Source: Stomoxys calcitrans (Eukaryota > Arthropoda > Insecta > Diptera > Muscidae). From it: DNA of 64,000 nucleotides. Location of the stretch: positions 37,149,509-37,213,508 of the forward strand of contig NC_081553.1 in NCBI RefSeq assembly GCF_963082655.1, read 5' to 3'. This document shows positions 57,216 through 64,000 of this stretch, piece after piece. Position numbers and translations under genes: made by a program. Every line of letters begins with the position of its first letter. Within the stretch, counting starts at the first letter, position 1. The notes under the pieces were generated by a model, which ran no database searches, was not told where the DNA came from, and saw only the letters and a list, made by a program, of their open reading frames with translations.

Positions 57216-57683
57216 GTCCCTGAACACACGGAGGCCGCCACGATGGTTGTAGAGGTCAGCATGTCCGCCCATGATGCTGAACGGGTACAAATCCTTGCGT
57301 GAACATCTGAAAAACTTTCAGCGGTGGTTATCCCCTTACTAATACTGGCATCATTTGTGAGGCATCTTGCCATTTTAATTCTTCTGTACCAAGTGGTGTC
57401 GCTATGCGGCATAAAAAAGGAGGCCCCTTATCATTGAGCTTAAAGTTTAAAGTACTGCACTTATTGATATGAGAGAAGTATCCCCAGTTCCTTAATGGAA
57501 TGTTCATGGGAAATTTTGTATTTAGTAGCATTAGTCTCTGAACACATAAAAAATGAAGGCCACTTATCATTGAGCATAAACTTTGATCGGACTGCACTCA
57601 TTGACATAAGAGAATCATCCTCTGTTCCTTTATGGAATGTTCATGGGAATTTTAGTATTTAGTAGCATCAGTCTCTGAACACA
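57216..57683 (+). mobile_element. SINE with TSD and a duplicated tail
   Basis: A diverged SINE (57229-57533) follows GTCCCTGAACACA (57216-57228) and is followed by GTCTCTGAACACA (57534-57546): a 13-bp TSD with one mismatch. Then 57547-57670 repeats the SINE's 3' third (TTATCATTGAGC, GGACTGCACTCATTGA), followed by a third copy of the 13-mer (57671-57683). The A and B boxes are damaged. Confidence 0.8.
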
Positions 57684-58689
57684 ATATTTAATTAAAAATT
57701 TTCTTTAAAGGTAGAATTTTATGACCTTTTTTACAAAATTCAATGAAATTTTTACTAATTTCATTGAATATTTTACTAGATACAATGAATTTTTAATGGC
57801 TCGAATGACAATTTTACTGAATCTTATGACATTTTTCACTAAAGACAAAATTCCTAAATTTCTACTAAAGACATAATTTAAAAAAAAATTTTACTGAACA
57901 CAAGAGTTCAATGAAAGTGTTAAAGAAAAAATTCCTATGAAAATTTCTATAATGACAAAGGACGTTTTTTTACAAAATACAATGAAAATTTTACTGATTT
58001 CATCGAATATTTTACTAGATACAATGAATTTTTATTCAATGTAATGAAAATTTTACTGAATCTAATGTAATTTTTCACTAAAGACAAAATTCCTAAATTC
58101 CTACTCAAGACATAATTTAAAAAAAAAATTACTAAACACAAGAGTTCAATGAGAGTGTTAAAGACAAAATTCCTATAAAATTTTCTATAATGACAAAGGA
58201 CTTTTTTTTAGAAAATTCTATGAAAATTTTACTAATTTCATCGCATATTTTTCTAGATGCAATGAATTTTTATTCAATGTAATGAAATTTTTCTGAATCT
58301 AATGACATTTTTTACTAAATACGAAATTCTAAAAAAAAATTCTACTAAAGACAAAATTTAAATAATGAGTTCAATGAAAGTGTTACTAAAAACAAAATTC
58401 TAATGAAATTTTCTGTAAAGATAAAATTTCAATGAAATTTTCTATAAAGACAACATTTCAATATGAAATTTTCTTTGAAGGCAAAAATTCCAATGATATT
58501 TTATATAAAAATAGAATTTCGGTGAGACAAATTTCTATAAAGACAAAATTTTAATTCCTTTAAACACAAATTCAATAATTTTGTTAATTTCCCCCCTAAA
58601 GATAGAATTTAAAAAAAAATGTTCCTTAAAAGCAAAATTTTAATGAATTATTTACTAACTTTAACGAAATTTTCACTAAAGTCAATGGA

Positions 58690-58777
58690 ATACCGCGAAA
58701 AGAACTCGACAAGTGCGATCCATAGTGGTGGGTATATAAGACTCGATCCGACCAACAGGACGCTTTTACTTGTTTAA
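58690..58777 (+). repeat. INE-1-like 3' end scrap
   Basis: CGATCCATAGTGGTGGGTAT, a decayed terminal palindrome and CGCTTTTACTTGTTT, as at 33916 and 56416. Confidence 0.65.
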
Positions 58778-59894
58778 TACTAAAGTCGAAATTTTTATGA
58801 ATTTTTTACTAAATACAAGATTTTAACAAAATTTTTGTCTTTAGTATAAATTCTATAAATTCTATAAACGTTCTTTTTGGCTTAAAACAATGAAATTCTT
58901 ACTAAGGACAATACATTTGTGCAATGACAAATTTGCAAATAAATAAAATGACGACGAAATTTTTACTGAACAAAGACTGACAAAGACACAATTTTCCCCT
59001 GCCACAAACTGTTTATAAAATTTTTGTTAAACATAAAATTCTCTTTAAAGACAAAATTAAATGAAATTTTCTCCATAGACTAAATTACAATTTCATTGAA
59101 ATTTTTAAAGACAATATATCGATTAAATTTTCTGTAAAGCCAAAATTTTGAACTTTTCTTTAAAGACAATATTTCTTTGAAATTTTTTGTAAATCCAAAA
59201 TTTCTAAAAGCAAAATTACAATGAAATTTTCTGTAAATACAAATTTCAATGAAATATTCTTTAAATGTTGTATATTATTAAATGGCAAAATTTATATGAA
59301 ATCTTCCTTGAAGACATAATTTTGAAAAAATATTCCTTAAAGGAAAATGTTTACTAAATTCAATGAAATTTTACTAATTTCAACGAACTTCTTCCTAATT
59401 TCAATGAAATTTTACTAATTGCTACGATTTTTTTACCTAAACTCAATTACATTTTTCTAAAACCCAAACTTGAAAAAATTTTTACAAAAAAATTTAAAGT
59501 AAAATAAAACAGGAATTATTATTTATTTATTAAGAAAAATTTAGAAATTGTTAATTTTGTAGTGTTTTAGTCACATATGCTCTAACGACTTGACTAATAA
59601 GTGAGCAAATCAAAATTAAAGACAAAATTGTAATCACATTTGTTACTAAAGACAAACTTTCAATGTAATTTTTACTGAAGACTATGAAATTCCTTAAAGG
59701 AACATTTAAACTAAATTCAATTAAATTTTACTACTTTCAATGAAAATTTACTAATTTCAATGAAATTTTACTACTTTCAATGAAATTTTACTAATTTCAA
59801 TGAAATTTTACTACTTTCAATGAAATTTTACTACTTTCAACGAATTTTTACCTTAATTCAATAAAATGGAAATTAAAAAGAAACAACAAAATTA

Positions 59895-60130
59895 TTGTGT
59901 TGCCCAAAAAGTAATTGCGGATTTTTTAAAAGAAAGTAAATGCATTTTTAATAAAACTTAGAATGAACTTTAATCAAATATACTTTTTTACACTTTTTTT
60001 CTAAAGCAAGCTAAAAGTAACAACTGATAACTGACAGAAGAAAGAATGCAATTACAGAGTCACAAGCTGTGAAAAAATTTGTCAACGCCGACTATATGAA
60101 AAATCCGCAATTACTTTTTGGGCAACCCAA
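59895..60130 (+). mobile_element. Mariner-type MITE, copy 4
   Basis: 236 bp, same orientation and near-identical interior to copy 2, flanked by TA at 59893-59894 and 60131-60132; its first terminal repeat has TTGTG like copy 3. Confidence 0.9.
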
Positions 60131-60990
60131 TATAAAGAAATGTTTACTAAAGACAAAATTTAAGTAAAATTTTTACTGAACACAATAAAATTTTTACTTT
60201 TTAGTAAACATTTTTTACTAAAGGCAGTGAAATTTTGACTAAAGACATAATTTCAATAAAATTTTTACTTAAGACAAAATTTCAATGAAATTTTTGCTGA
60301 AGACAAAATTTCAATGAAATTTTTACGAAAGACAAAATTTTAATGAAATATTTACTAAAGACAAAATTTCAATGAAATCTTTACTAAAGATAAAAGTTCA
60401 AGGAAATTTTTAACAAAGACAAAATTTCATTAAATTTTTTAAGTTAACATTTTAACAAGTTTTTTACTAAAGACAAAATTTTAATGAAATTCTTACTGAA
60501 GAAAAAAAAATTAAATGAAACTTTTACTAATTTAACTAAAGACAAAATTTTAATGAAATTTTAACTAAAACGAAATTTGGAAAAGAAATTAACTTACACA
60601 AAATTTGTTGAAATTTTCTAATTTCAATTAAATTTTTCCTCAAGACATAATTTTAAAGAAACGTTCGTTAAATGCATAATTTTAATGAGTTTTTTAATAA
60701 ATTCAAAGAAATTTTACTAATTTGAATGATTTCTTTTTTAATTTAGTGAAATTTTTACAAATTTTTAGTTTTTTTAAAGATTAAATTTCAATAAAAATTT
60801 TTACTTAAGACAAAATTTCATGAAATTTTTTCTAAAACATAATTTTAATGAAATTTTTACAAAAGAACTTTTTTTAGAAATTTTTCTTATGAAATTTTAT
60901 TTAAGACAATCAAATTTTTATTAAGCACTTTAAAATTTGTGCTAAAAACTAAATTTCCTTTAAAGAAAATTTCAACAAAATTTTCTCTTA

Positions 60991-61856
60991 AGTTATATTA
61001 TTCAACACACTGTTACCTCATGCGTCTCCCCATTTGTGTGACAACGGCAACCAACGTGCCAAAACTTGGTGATATTGTTTTTTAAGTTTCAATGCATTTT
61101 TTTTGTTTCTTTACCGTTTTCTGCCATCAATAAATATTTTATTTTGTTGAAAAATTACAAAAAACAAGAATCGACCGACAAAATCATGTCTTAGAAGAAC
61201 AGCCAGCGAGTGAGTGAATACAACACAAATAAATTGTCGTCAACTATTTAAGATAAAATATCTGTGAAAAATATGACCAACATAAAAGCTGTCTTCGAAA
61301 ACGATGTGGTCACTGACTTGGCTGCCAATCGGCGGCTATGGCCGTCAATGCGTGGTGCGCTTAGCAACACACATTTGCCCAATTATTAAGGAGTTTTTTT
61401 CATAGTTGTTTGAGTTTAATTTTTTTTTTTAGGAAAATGGCTTAATTTATAGCCAATGCATTTAATGCAATTTTTCAATTGGTATCATATTGCCTAGTGA
61501 GTGAGTAAGGCTTGAGGCTGATCAAAAACCTGCTGTCATCGGCCATAGCAAGGGCCTAACAAATATATGTATATATATTGGCCAATTAAAAATTTAAAAA
61601 TAATTGAATGAAAGGAAAATATTTAACTGGCTTTTTTGATTAGAAAAATGATTTTAAAGTATGCAGGATTAAAAAAAAAAGTTGTATGGGCAACATAAAA
61701 AAGCGTGTGTGAGTGAATAATAATTCATGTGTACATCTCCGGTCTAGACTTCCTAATTCCTCAAATCTTAAAAATGTAAAAAAATCAATCCGGTGACTTT
61801 TTTTCTAAGAAAAAATTAATTCTGATTAGGAAGCATAGATTCTGTTTACCTGGTCT
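60991..61856. other. Unique stretch
   Basis: Non-repetitive sequence with A/T runs. It holds the small frame at 61273-61389; nothing else recognised. Confidence 0.35.
61273..61389 (+). CDS. Candidate 38-residue small ORF (weak)
   Basis: A short plus-strand frame starting MTNIKAVFENDVVTDLAANR and ending HLPNY, stop TAA at 61387-61389. Codon choice (GTC, TTC, GAC, TTG, GCC) is more gene-like than the AT-rich surroundings, and this block is visibly more GC-rich. The start has A at -3. I recognise no family, and no splice sites flank it clearly. It could equally be a fragment of an old exon or chance. Confidence 0.15.
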   Translation: MTNIKAVFENDVVTDLAANRRLWPSMRGALSNTHLPNY

Positions 61857-62366
61857 GTCTTATCTGTCTTGTCTGTCTTGTCTGTCTTGTCTGTCTTGTC
61901 TGTCTTGTCTGTCTTGTCTGTCTTGTCTGTCTTGTCTGTCTTGTCTGTCTTGTCTGTCTTGTCTGTCTTGTCTGTCTTGTCTGTCTTGTCTGTCTTGTCT
62001 GTCTTGTCTGTCTTGTCTGTCTTGTCTGTCTTGTCTGTCTTGTCTGTCTTGTCTGTCTTGTCTGTCTTGTCTGTCTTGTCTGTCTTGTCTGTCTTGTCTG
62101 TCTTGTCTGTCTTGTCTGTCTTGTCTGTCTTGTCTGTCTTGTCTGTCTTGTCTGTCTTGTCTGTCTTGTCTGTCTTGTCTGTCTTGTCTGTCTTGTCTGT
62201 CTTGTCTGTCTTGTCTGTCTTGTCTGTCTTGTCTGTCTTGTCTGTCTTGTCTGTCTTGTCTGTCTTGTCTGTCTTGTCTGTCTTGTCTGTCTTGTCTGTC
62301 TTGTCTGTCTTGTCTGTCTTGTCTGTCTTGTCTGTCTTGTCTGTCTTGTCTGTCTTGTCTGTCTGT
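61857..62366 (+). repeat. 9-bp minisatellite (TGTCTTGTC), about 55 units
   Basis: Practically perfect repeats of TGTCTTGTC. As 9 is a multiple of three, one frame reads endless Ser-Val-Leu; this is not a protein. Confidence 0.95.
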
Positions 62367-63200
62367 CTTGGCTATTTGTCTTGTCTTGCTAGCTTGCCTG
62401 TCGTTCTTTTCCGTCTTTGCTATTGTGAATATATTAAATATCTTTAATTATCTATTGTGAATGATCTATTATATATGATCTATTGTAAATGCTCTATTAT
62501 GAATGATTTATTGTGAATAATCATGATCATTATAACTATGTATAACCACTAAAGAGTTTTTTACATCTTGTTTGCCTGTCTTGGCTATTTGTCTTGTCTG
62601 TCTTGGCTATTGTGAATGATCTATTGTGGATGATTTATTGTGAATAATCATGATCATTGTAACTATGCATAAGTAATAAAGATATTTTTTTACGTCTTAT
62701 CTGCCTGTCTTGGCTATTTGTCTTGTCTTGCTGTCTTGTCTGTCAGTCTTTTCTGTCTTGGCTATTGTGAAATATATATCGTTAATTATCTATTGTGAAT
62801 GTTATATTGTGTATGATCTATTGTGAAGGCTCTATTATGAATGCTCTATCATGAATGATTTATTGTGAATAATGATGATCATTATAACTATATATAACCA
62901 ATAAAGATTTTTTTACATCTTGTCTGCCTGTCTTGGCTATTTGTCTTGTCTGTCAGTCTTTTCCGCCTTTGCTGTCGTGAATGATATATTTTGAATGAAT
63001 TATTGTGAATAATCATGATCATTGTAACTATGTATAAGCAATAAAGTATTTTTTACATCTTATCTGCCTGTCTTGGCTATTTGTCTTGTCTTGTCTGTCA
63101 GTTTTTTCTGTCTTGGCTATTGTGAATGATATATTGTGAATGATTTATTGTGATTAATCATGATCATTGTAGCTATGTATGAGCCATAAAGAGGTCTTTT
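62367..63200 (+). repeat. Longer repeat derived from the minisatellite
   Basis: Four or five units of about 130-220 bp, each with CTGCCTGTCTTGGCTATTTG, TATTGTGAATGAT repeats, AATCATGATCATTGTAACTA and CAATAAAGA. They join short remnants of the 9-bp unit to an AT-rich segment. Confidence 0.85.
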
Positions 63201-63523
63201 TATGCAAAGTATTTTTATTTTCATAAGTCTATCTGCCTTATAGAGGTAAAATTAAATACCAAAATTTTCTTCTGTTGCCTCTAGTTTTTTTACAACTTTG
63301 CCTAAACATCTGAATTTCAAATTTCTAAACATTTTAACGATTTTGGGCTGATTTCATTCCGTATTTAAGTGTACCGCCATTCTCATTTCCATAAGACATT
63401 TTGGAAAACGACGAATCTGTTGCATTTGATAAATTGTCTGTAATAACTATCATTATACGAGTGTATGTGTATATGCCTATATTTAGTGTCAGAATGTAAT
63501 TTTATATTACAACAGCATTATCA

Positions 63524-63573
63524 CTAATTGTTATTGCGTCTTTTTTTTTTTGTTGTTTTTATTTCAGGTAAGT
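63524..63573 (+). promoter_or_regulatory. Candidate recursive splice site (ratchet point)
   Basis: In order: CTAAT at 63524-63528 (fly branch-point form), a pyrimidine tract of about 25 nt with a run of twelve T, ATTTCAG ending at 63567, and at once GTAAGT from 63568. An acceptor fused to a donor with no exon between is the known layout of ratchet points, which let very long fly introns be removed in steps. No host exon is visible, so the gene is unknown; it would be transcribed on the plus strand. Confidence 0.6.
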
Positions 63574-63630
63574 GTGCCTCCAACTATAACTGCCTTTTAT
63601 CGACCAAGTCTATAAAACCCATTAAGCCAA
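63568..63630 (+). other. Possible 63-nt recursive-splicing exon or microexon
   Basis: Bounded by CAG at 63567 and a second strong donor GTAAGT at 63631-63636. The length is 63 nt, divisible by three. Of three frames only the one starting at the third base is open, reading KCASNYNCLLSTKSIKPIKP; the others meet TAA. I do not recognise the peptide. Confidence 0.35.
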
Positions 63631-63677
63631 GTAAGTTACAACCATACCAAAAGATCATACCATGAATCATAAGGCAA

Positions 63678-63699
63678 AAGATGGGGGGTGCCCCATCTT
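63678..63699 (+). repeat. Perfect 9-bp stem-loop
   Basis: AAGATGGGG and CCCCATCTT around the loop GGTG, 47 nt after the second donor. It could form in the transcript. Confidence 0.5.
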
Positions 63700-64000
63700 G
63701 GTGGCTGTGGGGCCACACAAATTATCGAATCGAGTGTTGTTATTAATATCATAACTCCTTTTTCACTTTATGGACAGACGATGGGGCAATTAAAATGCCG
63801 CCATACGATTACAAAATCCTCTATGATCTAGCAATGGCATCGATTAGTTGTTAGATTTCTAATGAAGTGTTGCGATCTTCAATTTTCATAAAGGTACTAT
63901 TACACTGGAAGATATAAGTCGGCTATTAAGAGCTTGCAAGACTGGTAAAAAATTAGGGATTTTATATTCCTTACAGGTCATTGGTGCACAGTGGCCTAGA

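Larger units (their letters stand above)
57684..60990. repeat. Highly degenerate 29-bp satellite field
   Basis: Loose repetition of AAAGACAAAATTTCAATGAA and ATTTTTACT, about 29 bp per unit where regular (for example 60240-60420). Reverse-complementing it gives the unit type of 9479-10440 (TTTCATTGAAATTTT.TCTTTAG). Interrupted by an INE-1-like end (58690-58777) and a MITE (59895-60130). Confidence 0.8.
63201..64000. other. Unique stretch at the window end
   Basis: Non-repetitive sequence, the least transposon-like part of the last 10 kb; contains the recursive splice-site candidate and a hairpin. Confidence 0.5.

Noticed and set aside
61869..62447. 192-codon Ser-Val-Leu repeat frame
   Set aside because: It is a by-product of a 9-bp minisatellite with no stop codon in that frame.

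Overview
The window reads as intergenic or intronic DNA from a calyptrate (muscid-type) fly. The inference rests on several things: INE-1/DINE-1-like dispersed repeats with the 'TATACCCTCCACCATAGGATGG' type head, common in Musca/Stomoxys-like genomes; many (CAA)n/(CAG)n microsatellites; AT-rich unique sequence; and no bacterial gene organisation. I could not assign a species from sequence alone. I found no intact, recognisable host protein-coding gene, and no rRNA or true tRNA gene. Almost everything supportable is transposon- or satellite-derived.

Layout. 0-2.6 kb: broken LINE reverse-transcriptase pieces and (ACA)n-tailed retroposon ends in opposite orientations. 2.6-6.1 kb: a tRNA-type SINE with a 13-bp target-site duplication (TSD), then an apparently end-to-end Helitron (3347-6103, minus strand) carrying an old SINE and two mariner-type MITEs. 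7.7-9.5 kb: a dead mariner transposase and a LINE 3' half that runs into a 29-bp satellite. 10.7-12.9 kb: a degenerate tandem array with a cleanly inserted SINE. 14.3-18.8 kb: an RNase H-bearing LINE fragment, a GGTACC-rich tandem repeat, and an RT-bearing LINE interrupted by a 375-bp (ACA)n retroposon with a 13-bp TSD. 19.4-21.9 kb: a foldback-like cluster. 23.3-37.6 kb: INE-1-like elements with internal tandem repeats (about 153 bp in the best-measured copies), mixed with Helitron pieces. 36.4-44.2 kb: two long satellites (31 bp and 29 bp). 45.2-56.4 kb: more Helitron and INE-1-like elements plus a CCGGT-palindrome array. 57.2-63.2 kb: a SINE with a duplicated tail, a degenerate 29-bp array, a 9-bp minisatellite and its longer derivative.

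The most interesting signal lies in the last unique stretch. At 63567/63568 (plus strand) a branch-point-like CTAAT, a long pyrimidine tract and CAG are followed immediately by GTAAGT: the juxtaposed acceptor/donor of a recursive splice site (ratchet point). A second GTAAGT 63 nt downstream would define a recursive-splicing exon or microexon. If real, this part of the window lies inside a very long plus-strand intron. A few short coding-like stretches (22634-22844, 47454-47705, 61273-61389) are offered as weak candidates only.

How the parts relate: the SINE, MITE, Helitron, INE-1-like and LINE copies nest inside each other in a readable order. Several satellites (9.5, 36-40, 41.5-44 and 57.7-61 kb) look like diverged members of one family of about 29 bp.
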